The notes under the pieces are model-generated. The model saw nothing but the letters and a program-made list of their open reading frames with translations. It did no database searches and was not told the DNA's origin. The translations under genes were made by a program, and so were the position numbers. 64,000 nt of DNA, from positions 333,001-397,000 of the forward strand of contig NZ_JAKVME010000003.1 in the NCBI RefSeq assembly GCF_022483985.1, given 5' to 3'. Positions 17,469-27,141 of the stretch are shown in pieces. The stretch comes from Acetobacter sp. Lineage in GTDB: Bacteria; Pseudomonadota; Alphaproteobacteria; Acetobacterales; Acetobacteraceae. Within the stretch, counting starts at the first letter, position 1. Each line of letters starts with the position of its first letter.

Positions 17469-18302
17469 ATGGTTACAGAAGCGACGGCGCGGTTTTCAGA
17501 CCGGCAGTTGGACAGGCTGTTCGAGGCCATTCTGGTCAATGACGTGGCGGAAGAGCAGGTCACTCTGCCGGAGACCGTTCCATCTCCTCTTGAGGATGAT
17601 GTCGTCGAGGACTGTTTCGGAATCAGTCATGAACTCTGGGTGCGACAGGTGGATCGTCGGGCGCTGGCGGCGCTTGCCGGGCAGCTTGTTCTTTCGGCTG
17701 ACATTGATGCGGAAGGGCGCGTAGCCTTCAAGCATATCCGTGCAAAATTCAAACACATGCGCTTTGCCTGCGTGCTGTACACAGCGCGACACCAGAGTCC
17801 GATCCTGTTCAAGAGTGTCACCACGCTGATGGGGCATGTGCAGGATGCCTTCCGGAATGGTCATTCCCTGAAGACCCGTCTTTATGCGCTGGTGCTGCGC
17901 CTGATGATCGTCACGCCTGTCTGGCGCCTGATGGAGAGAGAATTGTCCCGGATGAGGCTCGAAACGGGAGCAGCGTTTGAGCGATATCTGCGTGAACAGA
18001 TCAGGATGCTATCCGACAGCCTGAGTGCAGACAGCATGACCGCGCATCCTTTTCATGCGCTTCGCAAGATCATCAGTCGGCAGGTGTCTTTTTTTGACGA
18101 TTACAGAACGATTTTTCCAGACAGTCGTTCTGATGTGATGGCGCGTTATCTCAGCGACCTGAATGGTCGCATGGGTCGGATGCATGATGATCTCATTTTG
18201 AAACATGCAACAGGGGAGCAGGATTATCGAATCCATCGCTTCCCTCTTGACGTGGCCTTGCGGGAAAAGCTGAACAATCTGGTGCGTCAGTATCCGTTAT
18301 AG
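17469..18302 (+). CDS. Hypothetical alpha-helical protein
   Basis: About 277 residues, not recognised. Predicted mostly helical, rich in Arg, Leu and Met, with no signal peptide, and at most one weak hydrophobic stretch (LYALVLRLMIVTPVW). The first 45 residues are acidic and probably disordered. The ATG at 17469 follows a GTGAGG ribosome-binding site; GTG at 17457 is an alternative. It is a single gene 33 bp after the hydroxylase gene and is closed by a terminator. Confidence 0.7.
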   Translation: MVTEATARFSDRQLDRLFEAILVNDVAEEQVTLPETVPSPLEDDVVEDCFGISHELWVRQVDRRALAALAGQLVLSADIDAEGRVAFKHIRAKFKHMRFACVLYTARHQSPILFKSVTTLMGHVQDAFRNGHSLKTRLYALVLRLMIVTPVWRLMERELSRMRLETGAAFERYLREQIRMLSDSLSADSMTAHPFHALRKIISRQVSFFDDYRTIFPDSRSDVMARYLSDLNGRMGRMHDDLILKHATGEQDYRIHRFPLDVALREKLNNLVRQYPL

Positions 18303-18305
18303 GGC

Positions 18306-18346
18306 GAGCACTCTGATTGAGGTTCGGGAAGAGTGCTCTTTGTTTT
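18306..18346 (+). terminator. Rho-independent terminator
   Basis: The stem GAGCACTCT / AGAGTGCTC (9 bp) with a 15-nt loop is followed by TTTGTTTT, directly after the helical hypothetical gene. Confidence 0.8.
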
Positions 18347-18744
18347 CTGACGAAAACTTTGTTTTTTAGAAACACTCCTGATTTCCATGTAAGGAATGAG
18401 AAGTGTCTTCCGGTGCCCTGACTTTTTCCAGAGATGCAAAAATGCGGAATGCGCATGGGCCGGACGGCTGACAATCGGAGCTCTTCTTCTCGTGCAGAGA
18501 GATCCGGGCTTTCAGAAATGAAAATGATATCCCGACAATAATATTTTTTGAAAATTTTGACGTAGGTCTTCCTGTTTCTGTCCAGATATCCGCGTCAATG
18601 GTTTATCGCAAACAGAATCAATAAAAGAGGCTTATTTGATACGCCATTTTTTGTGTGGAGACGGATATTTTCTGTGGGCCGTGCGTGAGGTCTGCCTTCA
18701 GGTCTGAGCCGGTATCTTATCAAGGAAAACCGGAGAGAGTCACT
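18347..18744. other. Intergenic region before the GH108-like gene
   Basis: About 400 bp with no confident gene. It is AT-rich from 18510 to 18660, consistent with a promoter region. An in-frame GTG at 18655 could extend the downstream gene by 30 residues. Confidence 0.4.
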
Positions 18745-19464
18745 TTGACTGGCCAGAATTTTGATGCCTGCCTGGATTTTGTTCGTACGGCTGAAGGTGG
18801 GTACAGTGAAGATCCAAAGGATCTGGGTAACTGGCTGCCTGATGAAAACGGTCGGAAAGGCGTCCTGATCGGCAGTCATTACGGCGTTTCCGCAGCAATG
18901 CTGGCATCATGGAGAAAGCCCCACCCCGTTTCTCAGGATGATATGCGCGATCTGGACCTTGAGACCTTTGATGCCATCGCCCGCTCCAGATTCTGGAATC
19001 CGCTGGTCTGTTCCGCTCTGCCCGCCGGTCTTGATCTCATGGTGTTCGACTTCGGATGGAATTGCGGTGTGTCCGCGTCCGCCCGCCTGTTGCAGCGGAT
19101 GGTGGGGGTCACGATGGACGGATGTATTGGTCCGCAGACTCTCTCAGCGCTGAATCATATGAATGCCTCCGAACTGCTGCCGCAGATTGACCCGGAGAAT
19201 CTGGCGATCCTGCACACTCGTCTCGGACTGCCAGCCAGCAGCGGTATCGGACCGGAAGTGAAGCGGGCTCTTGAAGGCCAGCAGATGATGGAACTGCTTC
19301 TTGTGCTCGTCCTGTCGGGTATGCAGGAACGTGAATACAGGGTGCGGGCCGGTTTTCGTCGCTGGGGGCGGGGATGGCTTGCCCGCACGAAGCGCCGCAC
19401 CGAGACGGCGCTTGCCCTTGTCGCTGCCGCCAGAGGGAGAGAGGCAGGTCCGGCCATATTCTGA
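18745..19464 (+). CDS. GH108-like N-acetylmuramidase / secretion-activator family protein
   Basis: About 239 residues. The opening DFVRTAEGGYSEDPKDLG resembles the catalytic Glu-containing segment of glycosyl hydrolase family 108 (E-GG-Y), here with Glu17. The usual DPGGPTNKGIT continuation is altered to DLGNWLPDENGRKGVLIG. A C-terminal region with DLMVFDFGWNCG and IGPQTLSAL matches the peptidoglycan-binding half of the family. No signal peptide. The TTG at 18745 with GAGAG upstream is preferred; GTG at 18655 is possible. Such proteins occur in phage lysis cassettes, but no other phage gene is nearby. Confidence 0.7.
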   Translation: MTGQNFDACLDFVRTAEGGYSEDPKDLGNWLPDENGRKGVLIGSHYGVSAAMLASWRKPHPVSQDDMRDLDLETFDAIARSRFWNPLVCSALPAGLDLMVFDFGWNCGVSASARLLQRMVGVTMDGCIGPQTLSALNHMNASELLPQIDPENLAILHTRLGLPASSGIGPEVKRALEGQQMMELLLVLVLSGMQEREYRVRAGFRRWGRGWLARTKRRTETALALVAAARGREAGPAIF

Positions 19465-19585
19465 GCGTTTCCTGCGGAAAACACCGCTCCTTTAATGTCG
19501 GCGGCGATGCCGGGCCATTATTCTGTTCCGTATTGTGGTCGCGACCTGATTGACGGTTGCCACAATTGTTTTTCATGATGGTCTC

Positions 19586-19957
19586 ATGACAATTCGTTCC
19601 TCTGGCGCCGTCGAAAGTCTCGCTCCCCTGTTGCACGCGCTGGCGCAACAGGAACGTGAGAGATCAGATGATGCAAAAACCCGGCGTCTTGCCAGAACGC
19701 TGGGTCTTGTCACGGCTGAATGCGCGACGGCGGTTATTGAGGGCGACAGGGAAGAGGTGGTCCGGAGTAGCGCCGGGTTCATCCGGGAGCTGGTCGCGAT
19801 ATGGGCTGATCAGGGGCTTGACCCCGATGCCGTGTGGACGGAACTGCACTGTCGGATTGAAATGGGAGAGTTGTGCCTGCGTCTGAGCCGTGCCTCCGGA
19901 CCGCACAAGGGGCGACGCAAGGGACCGTGGCGGGTTGCGACCAGCAAACTGCCATAA
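19586..19957 (+). CDS. HisE-like phosphoribosyl-ATP pyrophosphatase-related protein, probably inactive
   Basis: A 123-residue helical protein. The stretch TRRLARTLGLVTAECATAV, then GDREEVVRSSAGFIRELVAIWADQGL, then DAVWTEL aligns well with the MazG-fold HisE core. However, the metal-binding EExxE pair reads LVTAE, and the ADL-H site reads AGFIRE. The fold is therefore likely kept and the hydrolase chemistry lost. It is a single gene far from other his genes. The ATG at 19586 is chosen; a TTG at 19550 is also in frame. Identification by pattern only. Confidence 0.55.
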   Translation: MTIRSSGAVESLAPLLHALAQQERERSDDAKTRRLARTLGLVTAECATAVIEGDREEVVRSSAGFIRELVAIWADQGLDPDAVWTELHCRIEMGELCLRLSRASGPHKGRRKGPWRVATSKLP

Positions 19958-20193
19958 TGTCGTGAGACAGATAGCGGCTGGGGAGAGATGCGCTCAGGCC
20001 GGATACCGCTCCAAAAGTAACGCAGAGTAATGATCTGTTTCTGTTTTAAGAGAGCTTTCAGGACTCTTCGGCTAGGCATCCCTGAGACCTTTGATGAGGA
20101 TGTAAAGAGCAGCCGTGTTGTGAGGATAAGCCCCCCAGTGTTCCGAGACAGGCTGTCTGGTGGCGTGGTTGCGTCTGATCGGGGCGCTGTCTG

Positions 20194-20859
20194 ATGGCAG
20201 CCGCCCTTTCATTTGTGTCTGAGCATATTCCCGCATGGAATACCGTGCAGGTTGCGCTGGGAGAGGCCGTGCGGGCGGTTGTGAACACGCCGACATCGGC
20301 GCCTGCCCTGCTGGTGGAGCTGATTCTGGCCCTGTCCATTGTCAGCGGGTTCAGAAAAGGCCTCACACGGGAAATAATGGGACTGATCGCCTGGGCTGTG
20401 GCCGGCGTGGCGGCGATCAGATACCGGCATGTCTTTGTCGTATGGGCGATACCGACGATGGAGCCGGTGGAACTGGCAGATGGGATCGGGTTCGGTGTGA
20501 TATTCTTTGGCGGTCTGGCTGTCGGCGCCCTTGTGTCCAGCCTTTTCGCCCACCTTATCAGAATCTCTCCTCTGGCCGGGCTGGACAAGCTTTTGGGCGG
20601 GATGTTCGGGGTTCTGCGGGGTGGAACGGTTATTGTGACCCTCTATATGGCCTCTCACTGGGTTACAGCCACGAATATGGTTGTGGCCGGACAGCGTGGC
20701 GATGGAACAACAGAGAACTCGATAACGACCGCGCTCTCCTATATTGCGCCCCTGATGTCGAGATTTGTGCCCTCAGACCTTGCGCGAGACGCTGGCTCGG
20801 GCCATGACCTCGGCGAGCCGGAAGACGTGCCCGGCGAGGCTTACCCAGAGAACCCCTGA
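20194..20859 (+). CDS. cvpA: CvpA family membrane protein
   Basis: A 221-residue membrane protein with four predicted TM helices; the C-terminal 40 residues are polar. FRKGLTREIMGLIAWAVAG near residue 53 and the GLDKLLGGMFGVLRGGTVI segment near residue 128 are CvpA signatures. In many bacteria cvpA sits directly upstream of purF, as it does here (54-bp gap). It is linked to envelope homeostasis and colicin V export; the exact role is unknown. Confidence 0.9.
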   Translation: MAAALSFVSEHIPAWNTVQVALGEAVRAVVNTPTSAPALLVELILALSIVSGFRKGLTREIMGLIAWAVAGVAAIRYRHVFVVWAIPTMEPVELADGIGFGVIFFGGLAVGALVSSLFAHLIRISPLAGLDKLLGGMFGVLRGGTVIVTLYMASHWVTATNMVVAGQRGDGTTENSITTALSYIAPLMSRFVPSDLARDAGSGHDLGEPEDVPGEAYPENP

Positions 20860-20913
20860 CGCGCCACGTAATCGGGTCTGCGTGGATGATGATCGGGGGA
20901 AGGATGAAAACTG

Positions 20914-22416
20914 ATGTCCGAACAGCTTTCTCTCCGGCAGACGGCGGTGACCACCCATCCATGGGCTGACGACCGGCAGGAGGGGGATGACAAGTTCCAC
21001 GAAGAGTGCGCCGTTTTCGGGGCATGGAACGTCGCGGATGCGGCGGCCATAACCGCTCTTGGCCTGCATGCGCTTCAGCATCGCGGGCAGGAAGCCTCCG
21101 GTATTGTCAGCTATGATGGAAAGAAATTTTCTTCCCATCGCGGTCTCGGTCTGGTGGGCGACGTCTTCCATGATACCCGGATCATGGCCGGTCTGCCGGG
21201 CGCCTGTTCGGTCGGGCACAACCGCTATTCCACGACGGGCGACACCCTGCTGCGTAACGTGCAGCCGTTATTCGCCGAGTTCGAGTTCGGTGGACTTGCC
21301 GTCGCCCATAACGGCAACCTGACCAACGCCCACGTTCTCCGCCGTGCGCTGATCCGTCGCGGGTGCCTGTTCCAGTCCACTACGGACACGGAAGTCTTCA
21401 TCCACCTCATCGCCATCTCGCTTTACGCCACGGTCGAGGATCGCCTGATCGACGCGCTGAAGCAGGTGCAGGGCGCCTATTCGCTGGTCGTGCTGTCGCA
21501 GGATGCGCTGATGGGCGTGCGGGACCCGCTGGGTGTGCGTCCGCTGGTTCTGGGCAAGCTGCCGGGTGCGGCTGATGATGCGTCCGGCTGGGTGTTCGCC
21601 TCCGAAAGCTGCGGTCTGGATATCGTGGGCGCCGAGTTCGTGCGTGATGTCGAACCGGGCGAGATGGTCATCATCGACAAGACGGGCGTCCGTTCGGTCA
21701 AGCCGTTTGCGGCCCAGCGCTCCGGTTTCTGCGTCTTCGAATATATTTACTTCGCCCGTCCGGATTCGGTTCTGGATGGGATGCCGGTCTACAATGTCCG
21801 CAAACAGATCGGCGTCGAACTGGCCCGCGAGAGCGGAGTCGAGGCCGATGTGGTTGTGCCGGTACCGGATTCGGGCGTGCCGTCGGCGATGGGTTTCGCG
21901 CAGGAAAGCGGCATTCCCTTCGAACTCGGTATTATCCGCAATCACTATGTCGGACGCACCTTCATCGAGCCGACGGACCAGATCCGCAACCTCGGCGTCC
22001 GTATGAAGCATTCGACCAACAAGCCGATGCTGAACGGCAAGCGTGTCATTCTCGTGGACGATTCCATCGTCCGTGGCACCACGTCCCGCAAGATCGTCGA
22101 TATGGTGCGCGCTGCCGGCGCTACGGAAGTTCATATGCGGATTTCGTCTCCGCCGACCAAACATTCCTGCTTCTATGGCATCGACACGCCGGAACGCAGC
22201 AAGCTGCTGGCGGCGCAGCATGACATCGCGACAATGGCGGAGCTGATCGGCGTGGATAGCCTCGCCTTCATTTCCCTCGATGGTCTTTACCGGGCTCTGG
22301 GCCATGAGGATGGTCGTGACGCGGAGCGTCGCCGTTATTGTGATGCCTGCTTTACCGGTGACTACCCCATCCCGCTTGTGGACCATGATCAGGAGTTCGG
22401 TCCCGGCACTGCCTGA
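20914..22416 (+). CDS. purF: Amidophosphoribosyltransferase PurF
   Basis: A 500-residue enzyme of the first committed purine step (PRPP + Gln to phosphoribosylamine). The N-terminal Ntn glutaminase would be exposed by cleavage before Cys32 in EECAVFG. HRGQEASGIV and the YSTTG loop are present. The C-terminal PRPP-binding motif VILVDDSIVRGTTS is intact. The propeptide of 31 residues is rather long. It follows cvpA. Confidence 0.97.
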   Translation: MSEQLSLRQTAVTTHPWADDRQEGDDKFHEECAVFGAWNVADAAAITALGLHALQHRGQEASGIVSYDGKKFSSHRGLGLVGDVFHDTRIMAGLPGACSVGHNRYSTTGDTLLRNVQPLFAEFEFGGLAVAHNGNLTNAHVLRRALIRRGCLFQSTTDTEVFIHLIAISLYATVEDRLIDALKQVQGAYSLVVLSQDALMGVRDPLGVRPLVLGKLPGAADDASGWVFASESCGLDIVGAEFVRDVEPGEMVIIDKTGVRSVKPFAAQRSGFCVFEYIYFARPDSVLDGMPVYNVRKQIGVELARESGVEADVVVPVPDSGVPSAMGFAQESGIPFELGIIRNHYVGRTFIEPTDQIRNLGVRMKHSTNKPMLNGKRVILVDDSIVRGTTSRKIVDMVRAAGATEVHMRISSPPTKHSCFYGIDTPERSKLLAAQHDIATMAELIGVDSLAFISLDGLYRALGHEDGRDAERRRYCDACFTGDYPIPLVDHDQEFGPGTA

Positions 22417-22497
22417 GTCCAGCCGGGTTGGGTCTGAAATACCGGTGCGTCGCAACAGTCACATGCAACCGGCGCGCCTCTCAGGCGTAGGTCTCCC

Positions 22498-23550
22498 ATG
22501 CTGATAGAACGTCTGGGTCTGAAAGTTCCGGTTCTGCAGGCCCCGATGGCCGGTGTTTCCACGCCTCGCCTCGCGGCTGCAGTTTCGGACGCCGGGGCGC
22601 TCGGTAGCCTTGGAATCGGTGCGATGACGGTGTCTGCCGCCCGTGACGCCATCCGTCAGACGAGGCAACTGACCCGCTGTCCGTTCGGCGTGAACGTCTT
22701 CTGTCACGTGTCCGTTCCGCTGCCTCCCGAAGAAGCGGCGGACTGGCTTCACTGGCTGGAGCCGGAATTTGAGCGCTTCGACGCTCGCCCCCCGGAAACA
22801 TTGCGGCAGATCTATCCGTCCTTTCTGGATGGGACCGCCGTTCTGGACATGCTGCTTGAAGAACGGCCCGCCTGTGTGAGTTTTCACTTCGGTCTGCCCG
22901 ATATGGCGGCGGTTCGGTCTCTCAGGGCCGCGGGGATCATGCTGCTGGCGAGTGTGACCAGTGTGCGGGAAGCCGAACTGGCGGAGCAGGCCGGAATGGA
23001 TGTTCTGATCGCTCAGGGCTATGAGGCCGGAGGGCATCGCGGCGTCTTCGATCCTTCGGCTCCCGATGCACAGGCCGACACGAAGACGCTTCTCGCCACA
23101 CTGAAGTCTGTGAGCGGACGGCCCCTTATCGCGGCCGGTGGTCTTATGACCGGTCGTGATGTGGTGCAGATGCTGGATGCGGGCGCGGTCGCCGGACAGC
23201 TTGGAACGGCGTTTGTCGCCTGCGATGAAAGTGCGGCGTCTCCTGCCTATCGTGCCGCCCTGAAGGATGGCGACAGGGTGGGAACCGCGATGATCACGGC
23301 GATTTCTGGACGTCCGGCCCGTGGCCTGCGTCAGAAATTTCAGGCGCTGGCCGATCACCCGGGTTGTCCGCAAGTGCCGCCTTATCCCTATGCGTATGAT
23401 GCGGCGAAACAACTCGATGCCGCAGCCCGCGCTCGGGACGAATCAGGATATGGCGCGTTCTGGGCCGGGACGGGCGTGGCCAGTGTGCGACCGATGCCGG
23501 CGGCCCGGCTTGTGGAAACGCTCAGAGGGGAGATTGTCGGCACGGGCTGA
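22498..23550 (+). CDS. Nitronate monooxygenase-like flavoprotein
   Basis: A 350-residue TIM-barrel FMN enzyme. The N-terminus IERLGLKVPVLQAPMAGVSTPRLAAAVSDAGALG is the class I nitronate monooxygenase/2-nitropropane dioxygenase start. AQGYEAGGHRG contains the catalytic His region, and PLIAAGGLMTGRDV with QLGTAFVACDES binds FMN phosphate. It probably detoxifies propionate-3-nitronate; the physiological substrate is inferred. It stands alone, 81 bp after purF. Confidence 0.88.
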   Translation: MLIERLGLKVPVLQAPMAGVSTPRLAAAVSDAGALGSLGIGAMTVSAARDAIRQTRQLTRCPFGVNVFCHVSVPLPPEEAADWLHWLEPEFERFDARPPETLRQIYPSFLDGTAVLDMLLEERPACVSFHFGLPDMAAVRSLRAAGIMLLASVTSVREAELAEQAGMDVLIAQGYEAGGHRGVFDPSAPDAQADTKTLLATLKSVSGRPLIAAGGLMTGRDVVQMLDAGAVAGQLGTAFVACDESAASPAYRAALKDGDRVGTAMITAISGRPARGLRQKFQALADHPGCPQVPPYPYAYDAAKQLDAAARARDESGYGAFWAGTGVASVRPMPAARLVETLRGEIVGTG

Positions 23551-23682
23551 AACCGGTCATGGCGTCGGCAGGCCGTCGCCATGCTCTGGACGTCGTTGCC
23601 GGAATGTTGAATATCCCGGATTATCTAATATCCTGCATGGGAAGAGGGCCTGTTCTGGGCTTGGGGTGGAAAAGACCTGATT

Positions 23683-24843
23683 ATGGCGACTGACGCGGAA
23701 AAAAACGAAACGTTCCTGACCCTGCCCATAGAGAAGACTTCGGATTTCACTCTTGAAGATCTCGCCGACAACCATCAGGCGATGAATTATTTCCACAAGC
23801 ATGGCGCGGCGACTGTCGAACATGCTTTCGCGCTGGCCAATATTCTGCACATGCACAAGCAGGTGAAGGAGGCGGCCTATTTCTACGGCCTCGCCTTCAA
23901 TCTGCACTCCAAGCATCCGAACGAATTCCCGCTCGCCTCCTCCCTGTTGCAGGCCCGCCTGCTGTGCCTGCTCAAGGCCGGGATGAGCCCTCCCGAAGTT
24001 GAGCTGGCGCAGCTGAAAGCGCTGTCCCAGCCGATCTATGACTATATTCTTGGGATCGAGATCGCCTGGCGGCAGCATGACCCCAAGGCTGCGCTCGAAC
24101 GGATGGGCAACTGCTTCGAAGCCTTCCACACGGGCGAAGAGGTGGATGTGCTCTATCTGGAGACGGCGCTGTCCGTCCTGCCGAAAGCAAAAATCCCGGC
24201 GCGGCCCGGTGCGGAGCAGATCATCCCGGCGAACATCTATCAGTACTGGGACCAGAACCCGCCTGCCGAAATCACGGATAACCTCGCCTACCATCAGGAA
24301 TTGGAAGCGTTCGACGTCCAGATGTTCAACCGCGAGTCAGGCGCTGAGTGGCTCTATGACCATTATGGACGGGAAGCCCAGTCCCTTTTCCTTCAGGCCC
24401 GTCATCCCGCCGAGGCGGCCGATTTTCTCCGGGTGCATGTCATTCAGGAACTGGGCGGCTGGTGGCTGGATGCCGATGTCCGCATTGTCTCGCCGGAAAC
24501 GCTGGAAGACTATGCCGCGCAGAAGCCGTCCCACGTCTTCTTCGTGACGGACAATTATTACGTCCATAACGACTTCTTCGGCAGCCGTCGGAACAGCCCG
24601 ATCCTTGCGGACTGTCTGCTGTCACTTTATCGCAACAGCTACCTCTTCCGGGATCTGTATATCGCCTACAAAACCGGGCCGGGTGTGTTCAACCGTGCGC
24701 TCAACCGTCGTCTCCATACCGCCATCAGCAGCGGAAAACCGTTTGATCCCAGTGTGATGGTCCTGCGTGCGCCGGAATTCAACAGCATCATCCAGGATAT
24801 GGACATGGCCTACAAGAAAGGCGGCAACTGGCACGCCGCCTGA
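23683..24843 (+). CDS. DXD-motif glycosyltransferase (GT32/Gly_transf_sug-like)
   Basis: A 386-residue cytoplasmic protein with an N-terminal helical region of about 170 residues (TPR-like). A glycosyltransferase domain follows, with IPANIYQYWDQNPP, then AADFLRVHVIQELGGWWLDADVRI, which holds the DXD metal/nucleotide-sugar site. Such enzymes transfer sugars onto capsule, LPS or protein in this lineage. Acceptor unknown. No polysaccharide operon is adjacent. Confidence 0.78.
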   Translation: MATDAEKNETFLTLPIEKTSDFTLEDLADNHQAMNYFHKHGAATVEHAFALANILHMHKQVKEAAYFYGLAFNLHSKHPNEFPLASSLLQARLLCLLKAGMSPPEVELAQLKALSQPIYDYILGIEIAWRQHDPKAALERMGNCFEAFHTGEEVDVLYLETALSVLPKAKIPARPGAEQIIPANIYQYWDQNPPAEITDNLAYHQELEAFDVQMFNRESGAEWLYDHYGREAQSLFLQARHPAEAADFLRVHVIQELGGWWLDADVRIVSPETLEDYAAQKPSHVFFVTDNYYVHNDFFGSRRNSPILADCLLSLYRNSYLFRDLYIAYKTGPGVFNRALNRRLHTAISSGKPFDPSVMVLRAPEFNSIIQDMDMAYKKGGNWHAA

Positions 24844-25047
24844 GAGGTTTTTCCTCCGACCACCGGCCCGGAACTCATTTTCGGGCGTTGCTGCCGAGCG
24901 AAGCCGGGCGGGAAGCGTGGCAGAGCCCATGAATCTCCTTCCCATCGGCTGACTCGCCCTGTTTTTCCCGCTATACGGCCCCATGTTGAAGGTGGAACAC
25001 CATTTTCGTCGTGTCCCGCCCTGTTTCAGATCGGAAAGAACAGTCGT

Positions 25048-26910
25048 ATGGCCGGTTACCGCTCCCGCACCACCACCCACGGTCGCAATATGGCCGGAGC
25101 CCGCAGCCTCTGGCGCGCCACGGGCATGACGGATGCGGATTTCGGTAAGCCGATTATCGCTGTCGCCAATTCCTTTACCCAGTTCGTCCCCGGTCACGTC
25201 CATCTGAGAGATCTTGGTCAGCTTGTCTGCGAAGCCATCGCGGAGGCTGGCGGTGTCGGACGTGAATTCAACACCATCGCGGTCGATGACGGCATCGCCA
25301 TGGGCCACGGTGGCATGCTCTACAGCCTGCCCTCGCGCGAACTGATCGCAGATGCCGTGGAATACATGGTCAACGCCCATTGCGCCGACGCGCTGGTCTG
25401 CATCAGCAACTGCGACAAGATCACGCCGGGCATGCTGATGGCCGCCATGCGTCTGAACATCCCCGTGGTGTTCGTCTCCGGTGGCCCGATGGAAGCCGGT
25501 CATGTGAAGGACGGCGAGATCGACAAGGCCATCGATCTGGTCTCCTCCATGGTCGCCGCCGCCGCACCCGGCGTCACGCAGGAAGAGTCCGACATCATCG
25601 AGCGCTCGGCCTGCCCGACCTGCGGTTCCTGCTCGGGCATGTTCACCGCCAACTCGATGAACTGTCTGACCGAGGCGCTCGGCCTGTCGCTGCCGGGCAA
25701 CGGCAGTCTCGTCGCCACCCATGCCGACCGGCGTGAGCTGTTCCTGAAAGCAGGCAAGCTCGCCGTCGAACTGGCCAAGCGTTATTACGAGCAGGGCGAC
25801 AGCAGCGTTCTGCCGCGCTCCATCGCCACGTTTGAAGCGTTCGAGAACGCCATGACCGTCGATATCGCCATGGGCGGCTCGACCAACACCGTGCTGCACC
25901 TTCTTGCCGCCGCCCATGAAGGCGAGGTGCCGTTCACCATGGCCGATATCGACCGGCTGTCCCGTCGCGTGTCGAACCTCTGCAAGGTCGCGCCGTCCAA
26001 GGCCGATGTGCATATGGAAAATGTCCATCGCGCCGGTGGCGTGCAGGCCATCATGGGCGAACTCGACCGCATGAAGCTGCTGCATAGCGGAATCCCGATG
26101 GTTCATTCGAAAAGCGTCTCTGAAGCGCTGGCGCAGTGGGATATTGGCGGCGAGACCGCGACCGATGAAGCCCGCACTTTCTACAAGGCCGCTCCCGGAG
26201 GTGTTCGCACCACGCAGGCGTTCTCGCAGGCCAGCCGTTACAAGGAACTGGATCTCGACCGTGAAAAGGGCGCGATCCGCTCCGGCGATCATGCATTCAG
26301 CAAGGAAGGCGGTCTCGCCGTGCTGTATGGCAACATCGCTGAAGACGGCGCCATCGTGAAAACTGCTGGTGTGGCCGAGGGTCTTCTGACTTTCTCTGGC
26401 CCAGCCCGTGTGTTCGAGAGTCAGGATGCCGCTGTGTCCGCCATTCTTGGCGACCGTATCAAGGCCGGTGATGTGGTGGTGATCCGCTACGAAGGACCGA
26501 AGGGTGGTCCGGGCATGCAGGAAATGCTCTACCCGACCTCCTACCTGAAATCGAAGGGGCTGGCCGAGTCCTGTGCGCTTATCACCGATGGTCGTTTCTC
26601 GGGCGGCAGCTCGGGTCTGTCCATCGGCCATATCTCCCCGGAAGCGGCGGAAGGTGGCGCGATCGGTCTGATCGAAGATGGCGACATCATCGAGATCGAT
26701 ATTCCGAACCGCGTGCTCAAGGTGGTGCTGCCGGAGTCCGAACTGTCAGCCCGCCGCCAGAAGATGGATGACCGGGGTGTTGAGGCATGGAAGCCGGTGC
26801 GTGAGCGTGTGGTCTCCACGGCGCTCAAGGCTTACGCAGCGCTGACGACCAGCGCGGCGCGTGGTGCTGTGCGTGATCTGGCGCAGTTGGATCGTCGTTC
26901 TTCTCGGTGA
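25048..26910 (+). CDS. ilvD: Dihydroxy-acid dehydratase IlvD
   Basis: A 620-residue [2Fe-2S] enzyme of branched-chain amino acid synthesis. Cluster cysteines are in [12 protein letters not shown] and [19 protein letters not shown]. The C-terminal [27 protein letters not shown] segment is canonical. Length matches the longer ILVD group. It is a single gene with a 200-bp upstream region and a terminator downstream. Confidence 0.97.
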   Translation: MAGYRSRTTTHGRNMAGARSLWRATGMTDADFGKPIIAVANSFTQFVPGHVHLRDLGQLVCEAIAEAGGVGREFNTIAVDDGIAMGHGGMLYSLPSRELIADAVEYMVNAHCADALVCISNCDKITPGMLMAAMRLNIPVVFVSGGPMEAGHVKDGEIDKAIDLVSSMVAAAAPGVTQEESDIIERSACPTCGSCSGMFTANSMNCLTEALGLSLPGNGSLVATHADRRELFLKAGKLAVELAKRYYEQGDSSVLPRSIATFEAFENAMTVDIAMGGSTNTVLHLLAAAHEGEVPFTMADIDRLSRRVSNLCKVAPSKADVHMENVHRAGGVQAIMGELDRMKLLHSGIPMVHSKSVSEALAQWDIGGETATDEARTFYKAAPGGVRTTQAFSQASRYKELDLDREKGAIRSGDHAFSKEGGLAVLYGNIAEDGAIVKTAGVAEGLLTFSGPARVFESQDAAVSAILGDRIKAGDVVVIRYEGPKGGPGMQEMLYPTSYLKSKGLAESCALITDGRFSGGSSGLSIGHISPEAAEGGAIGLIEDGDIIEIDIPNRVLKVVLPESELSARRQKMDDRGVEAWKPVRERVVSTALKAYAALTTSAARGAVRDLAQLDRRSSR

Positions 26911-26925
26911 GAGGGAAGAGGTTTC

Positions 26926-26964
26926 ATCCCGTCTCCCATAAGGGGACGGGATTTCTTTATTTCC
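26926..26964 (+). terminator. Rho-independent terminator after ilvD
   Basis: The stem ATCCCGTC / GACGGGAT is followed by TTCTTTATTT, 16 bp after the ilvD stop. Confidence 0.75.
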
Positions 26965-27002
26965 GCTTTATATCCAGAAAGAAACAAAAACGACGCTCTT
27001 CA

Positions 27003-27022
27003 AAGCTTTTTGAAAAAAGCTT
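27003..27022. repeat. Palindromic repeat of the AAGCTT type
   Basis: AAGCTTTTT/AAAAAGCTT arms are followed by CACCA. A related AAGCTTCACCA tail occurs after mtnP (about 44620), indicating a second small intergenic repeat family. Confidence 0.45.
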
Positions 27023-27141
27023 CACCAAAAACGTCTTGATGATTTGCTGAAGTTTCAGGGCGAGTTTCTTGAAATATCGGGATCAAAGGGACTGTGTCTC
27101 TTTGTGGGGTTCGGGGCAAAGTCCCGTGCGGATTCCGGTTT

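Noticed and set aside
24622..26631. 669-codon minus-strand frame opposite ilvD
   Set aside because: It lies opposite a complete IlvD and has no recognisable domain.
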